DNA of 64,000 nt from Bagarius yarrelli (Eukaryota > Chordata > Actinopteri > Siluriformes > Sisoridae): assembly GCA_005784505.1 (NCBI GenBank), contig VCAZ01000095.1:164001-228000 (forward strand), written 5' to 3'. Positions 46,780 to 57,322 of the stretch are shown piece by piece. How positions within the stretch are numbered: position 1 is the first letter of the stretch; the number at the start of each line of letters is the position of its first letter. The notes under the pieces are model-generated. The model saw only the letters and a list, made by a program, of their open reading frames with translations, did no database searches and was not told the origin of the DNA. Both the position numbers and the translations under genes were made by a program.

Positions 46780-47449
46780 TTCATTATATTCTAACCTGTG
46801 TAACACTTGTACATGTAATTAGGGTGTAAATGTTCTGTCTGAACATGAGTAATGTCTGCTGTTGTGATGAAACTGAAAAGTGATGCATCGATGCTGACAT
46901 CAGCAATTAACCTCGATGATGTCACTGAAAAAAAAGATCTATTAAGATCTCAGACAGGTCAAAGCTGCTCATTAACAGATAAGCAATGCGACGGGAGACA
47001 TGAGACAGTGATGGTGGCGTTAAAGCCACATGACAGCTGTTGTGGTTCTCCTTAAGGAACTCGAGCTGTGTCACAATGCTATGCGTGCTTCAAGAACACA
47101 TAACCTTGAAACACGTGTTTAATCACACCATTTGATAAACAAAACGTCACAAGCACGGCAAGTCATGGGTCAGGTGAAATCATCAATTGGGTAAACAGCC
47201 TTTTTATCAATGCATGGTTTGAGACTAGTCAAGAGGCCTGGTGATCCAGGACCTCCATCCTCAGAACCGTACACCGGTGAAGACAATTAGCTCCTTACAG
47301 TAATAATGGGCCCAGCCTAATGTAATTATGGGGGCCCAGCGAGACACAGGGACCCGGGTCCTGGGACCCTGATAGGGTCCTGATCATGCCTCGGATATGG
47401 TGAACCTAGGATATGTGCTCGGGACAAGGTCCATCATGCTAGTAAAGAA
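46780..47449. other. Unique, balanced sequence, no gene seen
   Basis: 46800-47160 is repeat-free (gatgcatcgatgctgacatc, acatgacagctgttgtgg). 47250-47420 is GC-richer with repeated gggaccc and ggtcctg phrases. No exon was built. Confidence 0.4.
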
Positions 47450-47785
47450 AACAAATTATTGAAAAAGGTGAATATTTTTTGTCAGTCATTAGAGAAAGTG
47501 AAACCATGCAGTATATAGATTCATTACACATACAGTGAAATATTTCCAAGCGTGTATTTCTTAGAATTTGGATGATTTATGGCTTACAGATTACAGAAAC
47601 CACAAATTTCAGTGTCTCAAAAAATTAGAATATTGTGAAAAAAATTCAATATTGGAAAGTCATGATGTCACACCTTAATCAGCTGATTAACTTAAAACAC
47701 CTGCAAAGGTTTTCTGAGCCTTTAAATGGTGTCCCAGTCTGGGTCGGTAGACTACACAATCATGGGAAAGATGGCTGACTTAGGG
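47450..47785 (+). mobile_element. 5' end of a Tc1-like transposon (third family)
   Basis: gtgtctcaaaaaattagaat and attgtgaaaaaaattcaat, then ctacacaatcatgggaaaga leading into MGKMADL at 47762, where the transposase of this fish family begins. The remainder of the transposase is absent; a SINE fragment follows at 47841. Confidence 0.7.
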
Positions 47786-47840
47786 CTTGGCAGACACTTC
47801 TGCATCACCACCGTGACGGTGACTTGGCGGTATGGTGGTA

Positions 47841-47892
47841 GTGCTCAGGGGCCCAGCAGAGGCAGCTTGGTGGTGCTGGGAATTGAAAGCTA
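47841..47892 (-). mobile_element. SINE fragment
   Basis: tgctcaggggcccagcagag and cttggtggtgctgggaattg only. Confidence 0.75.
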
Positions 47893-48396
47893 ATTTTTTA
47901 ATACATTTAATTTACATAAAAATCGAACATAAAACATAAATTGTTCATTATAACATTATTTATTTTGACATATAATTTTTAATGCATTTTTTAATTAATT
48001 GTTTTAAACAAATTGTTTTGCAGAAATCCTTAAATTATTTGCCTATAATTAAGTTTGTTTATTGGTTTTCATCTTGATTATTGTGCTTTTTTATAATTTT
48101 TTGCCTGCTATCGGTTTTCCATGTTTTTTTTCAATCCAATTCATTCATTTTTACCTGAAATGTTGAAACATGATTTCTTTTAAAAAGTTTATTTTTAGAT
48201 GTTTTATTTAAAATAAATCTTTTACATTTTTGGTTTTTGTTTGTTTCAAAATGTTGTTTTATTTATTACATTTCAATAATATTTTCAATAATAAACTCTT
48301 TCGAGCTCGATTTCTTTCTATTTTTTTTAAAAATTTTATTCTCAAAATATAAAAATTTTATTATGTGGCACTAAAAGGCCGTTGTACCGTGTGGAC
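47893..48396. other. Very AT-rich sequence, no gene seen
   Basis: Long T-rich runs and no recognised element. Confidence 0.55.
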
Positions 48397-48517
48397 TGTA
48401 CCAATTCCACCCTCCCACCATCTGAGGGCGCCATCAGCGGAGTACTAGCTCCCCGGTAGTACTTTTGGTGCTAATTCCTGTTGGGCTAGCACCTTATGCT
48501 ACCCTTTAAAACTCTCT
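48397..48517 (+). mobile_element. LTR-like 5' fragment
   Basis: tgtaccaattccaccctccc, then catctgagggcgccatcagc and agtactagctccccgg align base for base with tgtaacgattccgccctccc, accagagggcgctttcac and atattagcgccccgc at 49990. The two are copies of one family. This one is cut off by the DANA-type tail that follows. Confidence 0.65.
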
Positions 48518-48528
48518 TTTATTCATTC

Positions 48529-48657
48529 ATCTTCTATAGCCACTTATTCCCTAATTCGTGGTCACAGGGATCTGCTTGAGTCTATCCCAACTGTCACTGA
48601 AAGGTTAAAGACAGGAGGGGGACACTCTGGACAGGTTAGTAGTCTATCAGAGAGCCA
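48529..48657 (-). mobile_element. DANA-type SINE tail, reverse
   Basis: ttcattcatcttctatagcc, cttattccctaattcgtgg, cacagggatctgcttgagtc and ggggacactctggacaggtt: reverse complement of the 3' part seen at 12700-12806. Confidence 0.8.
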
Positions 48658-49501
48658 TACAAAAACATACATGTACCTCATGTACCTCGATTTTATTTTT
48701 TACGGTTTTTGGTTAAGTTTGTATGTCTAGTACATCCTTCTTTTCTAAACAAAGCCACTCTCCGCACAATAGATTCCAATCCGACTTCTTCACAACTACA
48801 ACTAACTTTTAATATTTTTAAAGGTTTTTTAAATGTTTTTTAAATATTTTCAGCTGCACATAAACTTAACAAGATCTGTTAAAATCTGCTTGCGGTATTA
48901 GGAACTATTTAATAACTAATAATAATATAATAAGTAATTCCAAGCAAATGGGAAAAATAAGCAAACAGTCTTTCCCTCTGTCACATTTCTTTCCTCTGAT
49001 AGTCTGACTTTTTGTTCTCTCCAGATTGCAGCAACAGTAATGGATTGCTTTGTGTGCAGAATTAATAAAGCAGCACCGTCTGGGAGGCATCGCTGCAGCA
49101 GGGGTCCTAGCACTCGCTAAGCAAACACTTTTAATATTCCTCATTATATCCTTTTCAATAAATGAAGCGTAGAAAATGGACGGAAGTCGTTTGCGCTTGA
49201 CTGTTGTTTAAATTAGTTTTAATTAAAAGCGAAGATGTTTACTTTACCTGCTTCTATCCATCAGCAGCTTCCGGACTGTCAGTTAGAAGGAGAGTCTGAT
49301 TCCGTTCCGAACACAAAGACTATTTATCGAAGGGGGACATTTATATATTCATTTAATGTAGTTTTTTTGCTATTAAACCTTTTAAACTTACTGTTAAAAA
49401 ATACAGTAATTCATCAAATTTCTTATTGATGTTTAGTAACCCTATTATTATTATTATTATTATTACATCCTATTATTATTATGACTACTACTACTTGCAT
49501 A
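48658..49501. other. Unique sequence; possible island at 48940-49130
   Basis: The 48940-49130 stretch (attgcagcaacagtaatgga, gctttgtgtgcagaattaat) is balanced and repeat-free. A TTA repeat lies at about 49443-49467. Confidence 0.4.
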
Positions 49502-49721
49502 CTTTCTTGGGTACACACCACAATATCCTTAGTTACAGACAAAGACTTCCTCAGTTACACACAAAAACTTCCTCAGTTACACACAGAGACTTCCTCAGTT
49601 ACAGACAAAGATTTTCTTAATTACACACAAAAACTTCCTCAGTGACAGACAAAAATTTTCTTGGTTACACACAAAGACTTCCTCAGTTACACACACAGAG
49701 TTCCTTAGTTACACACAAGGA
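49502..49721 (+). repeat. Minisatellite, 10 copies of a 22-bp unit
   Basis: Ten contiguous 22-bp units, 220 bp in total, of the form cttcctcagttacacacaaa plus two bases. Units vary at a few positions (tacaca/tacaga, ttttctta in two copies) but keep the exact period. The array stops where a MITE-like end begins (ctgcgtccaaaactgcatac). Confidence 0.95.
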
Positions 49722-49989
49722 CTGCGTCCAAAACTGCATACTACCCATGTATGTATTACATTTGAGTTAGTATGTACTAAAGAATTTTTTATCCAAATCG
49801 TAAAATGCAATTAATTGACTTTACTTTAAAAAAAGGGAGTAAACCGATTGCTTTAAATATATCTGGAAAACGACATATTCAATTTAATACTTATTCATCA
49901 AGTATAATTAAGTACTTACGACTCAAAATCATTAGTTAACTTAGTTAGTTAATGTTCACTTTATGAGTATATATTAGGAACATTATTGC

Positions 49990-50236
49990 TGTAACGATTC
50001 CGCCCTCCCGCCACCAGAGGGCGCTTTCACCGGAATATTAGCGCCCCGCTGTACTTCCGGTCTCACTTACGGTTTAGCGGACTATTTGAACTAGCCAATT
50101 GCTATACACGTTGCGAAATATTGTTTACTCTTTTGCCCACATACTAAGCGTTGATGTTTTCTCATTGCTTTCATGCCTTTGATCTTTGCTCTGATCCTGT
50201 TTCTGATTTCTGCCTTTGGACTTCAGCAATTTCAAA
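49990..50236 (+). mobile_element. LTR-like fragment, same family as 48397
   Basis: Starts tgtaacgattccgccctccc; includes gccaccagagggcgctttc and cgctgtacttccggtctcac. The 3' end is replaced by a SINE fragment. Confidence 0.6.
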
Positions 50237-50293
50237 CCCGGAATCGAACCCTGATCATCCAAATAGCAGTCCAACACCTTAATCCAGTACACT
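50237..50293 (-). mobile_element. SINE head fragment
   Basis: aacccggaatcgaaccctga, aaatagcagtccaacacctt, then the A-box decays. Confidence 0.7.
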
Positions 50294-50299
50294 GCATCG

Positions 50300-50480
50300 T
50301 TCGGATTGAAAAAGTTCTGTCATGAAATATATGTCACAAAATCCGACCAATCCGGTTGTGAATGTATGCCTTTAGGTTCGGTATATGTAGGTTGGCTGTC
50401 AAAAAAATACGAGTGTGAACGCTAATCGGAGCAGGACCAAATGTATCCTTTTCCGTGTTGGGTCTGGATCAAATGACCCA
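50300..50480. mobile_element. MITE-like fragment related to 53765-53960
   Basis: gagtgtgaacgctaatcgga, gcaggaccaaatgtatcc and gatcaaatgaccca correspond to the reverse complement of agcgttcacactcac and ttcatttggtttatttggtc near 53810-53870. Terminal repeats are not delimited. Confidence 0.4.
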
Positions 50481-50482
50481 AA

Positions 50483-50517
50483 CAAAATAAGGACGTCTAC
50501 CAAATACCGTAAATGAA
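50483..50517 (+). mobile_element. SINE tail fragment
   Basis: aataaggacgtctaccaaat then accgtaaatga only. Confidence 0.6.
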
Positions 50518-50537
50518 AATAGGATTTTCTTCATTTC

Positions 50538-50806
50538 TGTCATGGCAACATGGAGCTGCCTAACCAACCAGTTGCACACAATCACTGGAAGACACACCTG
50601 CCCCTCATTACCGAATCATTGTCTTGAACTCTATTTAAGCAAGGATTTTCCTCCTTCTCTCCGTTTCTTCTGCTAGTTAAGTCGCATCAGGTTCTCTCAT
50701 CCTATCCCCTATTTTCACCTCCACATTGTTCTTGCTAGATGCCTTTCCTCCAGCGTTAATAAAGAGGCCCTTCGGGTCTTTCTCATTTTCTGGCTTGATC
50801 GTAACA
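50538..50806 (+). mobile_element. Solo LTR with 5-bp target-site duplication
   Basis: Begins tgtcatggcaacatggag, ends ggcttgatcgtaaca and is flanked on both sides by atttc (50533-50537 and 50807-50811). A TATA-like tatttaag lies at 50632 and an AATAAA signal at 50758-50763, 43 bp before the end, so U3, R and U5 can be laid out. Length 269 bp. The internal retrotransposon has been lost by LTR-LTR recombination. Clean flanks suggest a fairly recent insertion. Confidence 0.9.
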
Positions 50807-50890
50807 ATTTCATTTCATTTTTGACCTTGTAGCCATTTCATTATATTTATAGCCAATTAAATTGTTAAATTAAATTCTTAATAAATGTAT

Positions 50891-50972
50891 TTACATTTAC
50901 AGCATTTGGCAGTCGCCCTTGTGACTGAATTAGTGAATTACATTTTTCTCTTTTATACAACTCAGAGATATT
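50891..50972 (-). mobile_element. SINE tail fragment
   Basis: ttacatttacagcatttggc, agtcgcccttgtgac and ctcttttatacaactcagag. Confidence 0.75.
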
Positions 50973-51639
50973 TTTTTCCAGAAAATGAGAAGTATGTTTA
51001 TCAAGAGCTGAGAAGAATTTCTGCTTGAGGTTTTTGAATATTTTTTAAATTAAATTTAAGAAAAAAAGGTTTTACATGCATTAGATGTAATGTGTGTTCA
51101 TTCTTGTAATGTGTGTTAATTACCTGACTATAAATCTTTGCAAAGTTTCTTTTACTGCAGGTTTATTTTCAACCAATTTTTTTCTTTAAAGAATTCGACA
51201 TTTGAAGTCTAAAGTTTAACCATGTTGTGTGTGTAAAAAAGTTATAATTACTTACAGAAGGTAAACTAAGTCAACAAACCTAAAGAAAATAAGTTTACTT
51301 AATATTTTTATGTTACATTTTATGGTGCACACGAAACACTGTATAAACATTCTCGGATACGATGAGTCGTCTCTCCCAAGGGCTCATGGTAGGGTAAAAT
51401 GTGCATGGTATATATGTACTGTTTTTTGCATATTAAGAATTCGGACATACTACTCATGATACACCTTATATAGTATGAGAGTAGGTGATTTTGGATGCAG
51501 CTAATGACTTCCAGAGTAAGTTATTTTCACAGCAATCACAAGACTCCTATCCTCTTTGGCTTGAAATTTAGTGAAACCTGATATCATGGTCAAACCAGTC
51601 ATCCGCATGTGCTTCATGCTGATTCTTTATTGGTGTCCC

Positions 51640-51775
51640 ACAAAGCTCTGATCTTGGTTTACTTATATTCTCCGTTAGTGGGGTTATTTCAGTGCATTCA
51701 GGTTTCAATACTGCTGCTATGCTGATGACACTCAAATAATACTATCCCTTTCTTCCCAAGACACTGGCTCGGTCC
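51640..51775 (+). pseudogene. LINE reverse transcriptase catalytic-core fragment
   Basis: One frame reads GVPQSSDLGLLIFSVS, the GVPQGSxLGPLLF block, and a second reads CYADDTQIILSLSSQD, the catalytic YADD motif. A frameshift separates the two. It is flanked by the MITE-like sequences on both sides. Confidence 0.75.
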
Positions 51776-52089
51776 AAAATTGCATACTACATAAGTACGT
51801 ACTTTCCAAACATTAAAAAAGTATGATGTTTAATAAGTGCAATTTAACTACAAGGAACAATGTTTTTTTGTTAAAGCGCTTCATCACCGCTTTCTGCCAC
51901 TTCCACATAGCTGTCCCTCTCATGAGCCCATGGGGTGGAAAAGTGTCCATCCTATGCATACTTTAAAAGTAGTGGGTCATCCGGGAACTTTTTATCTACT
52001 GTATTTTTTCATAAGGATTCAGGAATGAGTACTCGCCAAGCATACTCAGTTTTGCATATTACATAGTAAGGAAGTATGCTATTTTGGAT
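51774..52089. mobile_element. MITE with imperfect terminal inverted repeats
   Basis: The left end ggtccaaaattgcatactac and right end gtatgctattttggataaag are inverted complements with a few mismatches. Length about 316 bp, no coding capacity. Same family as the ends at 49722 and 51504. Confidence 0.6.
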
Positions 52090-52181
52090 AAAGCCACTTA
52101 TCTCAACATCTCTGGCTGAGAGGACCGGGATCTCCTTCATAATATGTAAAAACGAAGATCTGCTGCAAGGAGACATTTTCA

Positions 52182-52285
52182 ACATTTACATCATTTAGCA
52201 GATGCTCTTATCCAGAGCGATGTACAAAAGTGCTTCGAGTCTCCTCATTGAACAGCTCAATACTGGTGTGTTAGATTACAAAACA
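52182..52285 (-). mobile_element. Tail of a related SINE lineage
   Basis: acatttacatcatttagcag and atgctcttatccagagcgat match the shared tail, but it continues gtacaaaagtgcttcgagtc, not the main family. A different SINE or LINE partner carrying the same 3' end is implied. Confidence 0.6.
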
Positions 52286-52639
52286 AAGTGTTACAACCCA
52301 CAAAAAAAAAACTGTTAAAAAGAGCAGCTTATATACATTTTATTTTTATTTTATTGTAACTGCTAGGTATTTGAGCTAAAGAATCACAGCCAGTGATTCT
52401 GCTATTCTAACATTGATGGGACGTTTTTCAACTAATAGACAACATAGATCTTATCATGAAACAGTAGCTAGATCTTAACCATAACCTGCTGTGATAACTG
52501 TAAATGCATCCTGACATCGAGATCAGTTCTCAGTAGATACAATTCATCTCGCACCAATTGACAACACTGATATTGTCCTTGACAAGCCAACAGGACCGCA
52601 AATCCTGAATGCACCTTAGCATGTTTTAGCTTTTCTCTC
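52286..52639. other. Unique sequence, no gene seen
   Basis: No recognised element; may include further decayed LINE sequence. Confidence 0.4.
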
Positions 52640-52900
52640 CATCTTTACCTTATTGCTTCATTTTCTCTGCTGGCTTCCAGTAGCTGCCTACTTTCAATTT
52701 AAAATGCTAAGGTTGAATCACCAACCCTCAAGACTCACATTAAACATGCATCAAGACTTTTTCTCTGTATTAACAGCCAAAGGGGCGAAATGGCCCCTCT
52801 CTTTGCTAAGCACATAACCAAGACCTAAATTCAGCAAAAAAAAACCCTGAAGTTGCTGTTCTAACTCTTCTCTAGCAAGGTTTTAGCTTATGGTAGCTTA
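52640..52900 (+). pseudogene. LINE C-terminal relic
   Basis: Around 52676-52710 the frame reads LPVAAYFQFKMLRLN, comparable with the LHWLPVAARIQFK motif of fish LINE C-termini. Decayed further downstream. It may belong to the same original insertion as the YADD fragment 900 bp upstream. Confidence 0.45.
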
Positions 52901-53764
52901 ATAGTATTCTTGGACCTTGACCTATTTTACTTACATAAAGAGATTTTTAATAGAGGTTAGAAAAACCTATAATTTGAGCAATAACTTATGTTCTTTAGCC
53001 CACTACCTACTTTTATTAAAATAAAGACTATGGAAACAGACCCGGTGCCAATGCAATTATTTTTGGAAAGATTTTCTATAACTATATCCTGTATCTGCTC
53101 GATAAGATAACCTGAACCTGCGGGTTTTATTGTACGCTTCATTTTTTTCATTTTTCTTCATTTTTGGATGATCAGTTTTGTGAATTTAATCATAAAGAAA
53201 ACTAATAATAAGTGTAGGAAATTTCCTAACATCCAGTCTACAATACTTTGATACGGCTGAGTCAGTCCTCTACATCATTAGCATTTATCCTATTAACCTA
53301 CACCAAAGGAAAAGAAAAAAAAACAGGTTACACAAACTCCCCAAATGGAAACGAACTAGAACTGAAAATGAGAAATGTAAGCTATATTTCCTGAAGGTTA
53401 GATTATGCAACAGATACTGTATGTATGTCTGGCACATTTGCTTTCACCCTCTTAAAGCGCTGTTCATGTTTCATTAATTTATAGAAAGCCAACACTGGCT
53501 GCAGTTTAATGACCTTTATACTGCGAAGAGGTTGATATTTGGGTACTGATGAACCATAAGTGTTGACACGACCCCAGCAATGATGGGTGGGTCCAAAATG
53601 TCATAAAGTGCTCGTTGGGCACCTTAAGCAAAGCAATGTCTGAAAGAAATGCTCTGAGAAAGGAGATAATCGTCAAAACAGAAACTGGTGACACAGAAAA
53701 TTAATGATATTTACAAATATCATTAATGATTGTATACTAATTAATGCTTATAATCTGCATATAA
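52901..53764. other. Unique AT-rich sequence, no gene seen
   Basis: No recognised element or exon. Confidence 0.5.
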
Positions 53765-53960
53765 CTGCATATAAATGTAGATTTACTATATGGCCACACT
53801 GAGTTTGGTTCATTTGGTTTATTTGGTCCGAAACAAAAAGAAAAATGATGTCTTCCTAGCGTTCACACTCACATTTTGATAGCGAAGCTAAAAATACCGA
53901 ACTTAAAGGGATAGTGATACGTTCACAACCTGTTTGGCCGGCTTTTTAACGTACATTTTA
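53765..53960. mobile_element. MITE-like fragment
   Basis: tatatggccacactgagttt, tcatttggtttatttggtcc, gcgttcacactcac and tacgttcacaacctgtttgg. Related in reverse to 50300-50480. Confidence 0.4.
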
Positions 53961-54078
53961 TATATAAAAATGCAGCGTACTGGATTAAGAGTGCTCATTG
54001 TGTGATGTTGTGTGAGCACCGATTGTAGGAGCATGTGCAAGTGAGATTACCTCAAAGTGAAATTTTGCATCTGGGCTG

Positions 54079-54260
54079 GGAACTTTAGGAAGTATAGTTT
54101 ATTGTTTTTTTTGGATTGTGTAGATTCTATAGACTGTGGACATTGGAGTCTGTAAATACTAGGGAGTGTGGACTATATGGATTTTATAGACTGTGGACAT
54201 TGGGGTCTGACATTGGGCTGGGGGAACTTTAGGAAGTATAGTTTATTGTCTATTTTTTAA
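54079..54260 (+). repeat. Outlying satellite units with flanking duplication
   Basis: 54112-54210 holds two diverged units of the 57-bp satellite found at 54762. They are bracketed by direct copies of aactttaggaagtatagttt followed by attgt, at 54082 and 54225. The block is thus part of a duplicated cassette. Confidence 0.8.
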
Positions 54261-54718
54261 AAAAAGAATTATTAACCTGTAGCCTGCTTGTCATCTGATT
54301 TATAAACTTAGCTTTGAAGCTATTACTAATTTCTGCTTTGATCTCTGCCTTCATTCGCTTTCTCTCTCTTTCCCTTTCTCTCTATCTGTCTCATGTTCTC
54401 TGTGTCAAGCATTGAAACTCTACTAATGAACATGCTATGATTCTGGAATTGATACAAATTACAACAGAGTTGTTTCCAAGCCAATTTATTTAAATGGTAT
54501 ATTTGCAGTTCTTAAAGCCTCCACGTTTCTTTCTTTGGCTTAACTATTCATCTTTAAATGGCATCCTTGAAACCATTCATGCACTGTTCCACTTGAATCA
54601 GACTGAGCAATTGGAAATTTGCAAATAAAAGTTTTTGACATGCACTTAACCATAAACTCAAGTAAACTACTTTTTCTTTAAAAAGATAAAACCTTTTGGA
54701 GTGTGTCGACTTTGAGGA
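54261..54718. other. Unique sequence between satellite blocks
   Basis: No recognised element. A CT-rich patch lies at 54358-54395. Confidence 0.5.
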
Positions 54719-55350
54719 ATGGTAATTCTGTGGAAATTGAAGTCTGTAAATATTGGGGACTGTGGACTCTGTGGATTCTATAGACTGTGGACATTGGGGT
54801 CTGTTAATACTGGGGAGTGTGGACTCTGTGGATTCTATAGACTGTGGACATTGGGGTCTGTTAATACTGGGGAGTGTGGATTATGTGGATTCTATAGACT
54901 GTGGACATTGGAATCTGTAAATATTGGGGACTGTGGACTCTGGACTCTGTGGATTCTATAGACTGTGGACATTGGGGTCTGTTAATACTGGGGAGTGTGG
55001 ATTATGTGGATTCTATAGACTGTGGACATTGGAATCTGTAAATATTGGGGACTGTGGACTTTGGACTCTGTGGATTCTATAGACTGTGGACATTGGAGTC
55101 TGTAAATACTGGGGAGTGTGGATTATGTGGATTCTATAGACTGTGGACATTGGAATCTGTAAATATTGGGGACTGTGGACTTTGGACTCTGTGGATTCTA
55201 TAGACTGTGGACATTGGAGTCTGTAAATACTGGGGAGTGTGGATTATGTGGATTCTATGGACTGTGGACATTGGAATCTGTAAATATTGGGGACTGTGGA
55301 CTCTGGACTCTGTGGATTCTATAGACTGTGGACATTGGAGTCTGTGGACT
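54719..55350 (+). repeat. Satellite with 121-bp higher-order repeat
   Basis: Unit of 57 bp (opens gtggactctgtggattctat, then agactgtggacattggg). Two plain copies at 54762 and 54819 are followed from 54876 by alternating type A (57 bp, gtggattatgtgg) and type B (64 bp, with an extra ctctgga). Type A starts at 54876, 54997, 55118 and 55239: three exact steps of 121 bp. The last B unit breaks off near 55342. The open frame across it simply follows the repeat. Confidence 0.95.
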
Positions 55351-55850
55351 CTCTAGAATTTGGATCGCTAGATGTTAGTGTCTATGGACTGTATAGAGAC
55401 TTTAAACTCTGAAGGCTTTGACTTTGAGACACTGTGGACACTAGAGACTGTAGATATTACAGACAGTGGACTCTGCAAAACTATAGAGGACCTTGGGCTG
55501 TGGATTCTGTGGACTCTGGCATCTCTGGTTTCTAAAGATTGTGAACTTTGGAACTCTGCGCACTCTGGAGAATGCAGAGTTTAAAAGCTGTAGACTCAGA
55601 TGTTGGTGGACTTAAAGGTGTGTCGACTGTAAAGTCTAGTGACTTTGGAGACTTAAATGTATAGAATATATACTGTGAATGCTGAAGACAGTCTGGATTT
55701 TGTGGATTTTGGGATATGGAGGCTGGAGGCTCTAATGTCTGTGGAATATGGCATCTGTGGACTCTATAGACAGTAACCTTTGGAGCATTTGGAGACTTTG
55801 GGAATGGTGTATTCTGAAACCTAAAAACTGTGGACTCAGTGACTGATTGA
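55351..55850 (+). repeat. Decayed margin of the satellite
   Basis: Short phrases from the satellite (tgtggactct, gactttgg, tctatagac) recur irregularly with no fixed period and fade out by about 55850. This fits an old array edge no longer homogenised. Confidence 0.75.
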
Positions 55851-55990
55851 CAGTTGGGTGGTGCGATGTGGCTTTTGTTGCTCCTAAAGTATATTTTTTC
55901 AATTAAATCATAGGCTTATCAAAAGACACACATCAGATTTTACGCTGGTCACTTTCTATTTTTGTGAAACGAATGTGCTCTGTTTATTTT

Positions 55991-56178
55991 ACATTTATAG
56001 CATTTGGCAGACGTACTTATCCAGAGCGCCTTACATTTATCTCTTTATACAACTGAGCAATTAGGAGTTAAGGGCCTTGTTTAGGGGCCCAACAGTGGTA
56101 GCTTGGTGGAGCTGGAAATCAAACCCACATCCTTCAGGTTGGAATTCCATCACCTTAACCATGAGCCACCACTTCCTG
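55991..56178 (-). mobile_element. tRNA-derived SINE, full length
   Basis: acatttatagcatttggcag to catgagccaccacttcctg, with every block present. Confidence 0.93.
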
Positions 56179-56675
56179 TTTATTTTACAACACATTTCCC
56201 CCCACATTTTTAATAAGTTAATAAATAAATAAATTTGACTTTAAAAAAAATCGTTATTATAAATATACAGTTACAGCACTTATGCATTATATTATATACA
56301 TCAACTTATCAGCTTTCAGCATTCTGATGTTCTTATAAACAGTTATTTACTACATGGCAATATAGCAAAAGTTAAGAATACTGAACTTTTCATAAAAAAT
56401 CTTGCTGAGCTTAGCACACCCACAGAATGTCGACTCTGGAGGAAACCACCACCCAAAAAAAACCTACCATAGTGTAAACACTGAAAAGGTAAACACATCC
56501 TAAAGCTCCCAGTGTGTTTCAGGTTTGAGATGTGCAGTAATCCACAAAACAAAAATCAGGTTTGAATTCCGAGCAAACATCTCGCTGCCCAGGAGGAAAA
56601 CCATGCAGAAGAAATGAACATGAACAAAAGCAGTTGTCATGTAAAATACACAGCAAAAACAGCAAGCTGAATGGA
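56179..56675. other. Unique AT-rich sequence, no gene seen
   Basis: No recognised element. Confidence 0.5.
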
Positions 56676-56695
56676 AGGTAGAGAGAGAGAGAGAG

Positions 56696-56768
<73 letters not shown>

Positions 56769-56878
56769 GACTGAGAGAGAGAGAGAGTGACAGAGAGGGA
56801 TGAGAGAGAAAAAAAAAGAGAGACAGAAAGAGAGAAACAGTGAGAGAGAGAGAGACACTGAGACAGACAGATAGAGAA
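56676..56878 (+). repeat. GA-rich array
   Basis: Interrupted (GA)n with gacagaaag and ctgagagag variants over about 200 bp. Ser/Leu-rich minus-strand frames are artefacts. Confidence 0.92.
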
Positions 56879-56962
56879 ACAAATTAAAATATAAAAAATG
56901 AATCAATGCACTAACTGAACAAATGTAATAATGTGAATATTTGTAATAAAAGGAATAATACA

Positions 56963-57322
56963 GTGCAGGCAGCACAGTGTGGCTTAGTGTTTAGCACTGT
57001 TGCCTCCCAGCAAGAAGGTCCCGGGTTCGATTTCCCTGCAGGGGTCTTCCTGTGTGGTTTGCATGTTCTTCCCATGCTTGCGCTGGTTTACTCCTGGGTT
57101 CTCCAGTTTCCTCCCACAGTCCAAAACATGTATGTTAGATTGATTGGTGATTCCAAAATTTCCCATAGAAGTGAGTGTGTGTGTGTGGCCCTGTGATAGA
57201 CTGGCGACCTAGCCAGGGGTGTCCCCTCCTGCCTTTTGCCCTTTCAGAGATGGCTGGGATAGACTCCAGCAGATCCCCGTGACCCCCAAATTAGGGAATA
57301 AGTGGATGTAGAAGATGAATAC
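56963..57322 (+). mobile_element. DANA/Mermaid-type SINE, nearly complete
   Basis: Head gcagcacagtgtggcttagt, B-box ggtcccgggttcgattt, body ctgcaggggtcttcctgtgt, gtttcctcccacagtccaaa, a short GT repeat, gatagactggcgacctagcc and gctgggatagactccagc, ending gtagaagatgaat. It is the best-preserved of the four copies here. Confidence 0.88.

Larger units (their letters stand above)
49722..51504. mobile_element. MITE pair of ends enclosing nested insertions
   Basis: The left end ctgcgtccaaaactgcatac (49723) and right end gtaggtgattttggatgcag (51483) are imperfect inverted complements, as in the intact short element at 51774-52089. Between them sit an LTR piece, SINE fragments and a solo LTR, consistent with a MITE that served as a landing site. 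It could also be two separate truncated copies. Confidence 0.45.

Noticed and set aside
46143..46806. 213-codon minus-strand frame
   Set aside because: It runs through (GATA)n and (GA)n repeats only.
54719..54961. 80-codon frame rich in Leu, Trp, Gly and Cys
   Set aside because: It follows the 57-bp satellite, whose length is a multiple of three, and stops when the 64-bp unit appears.
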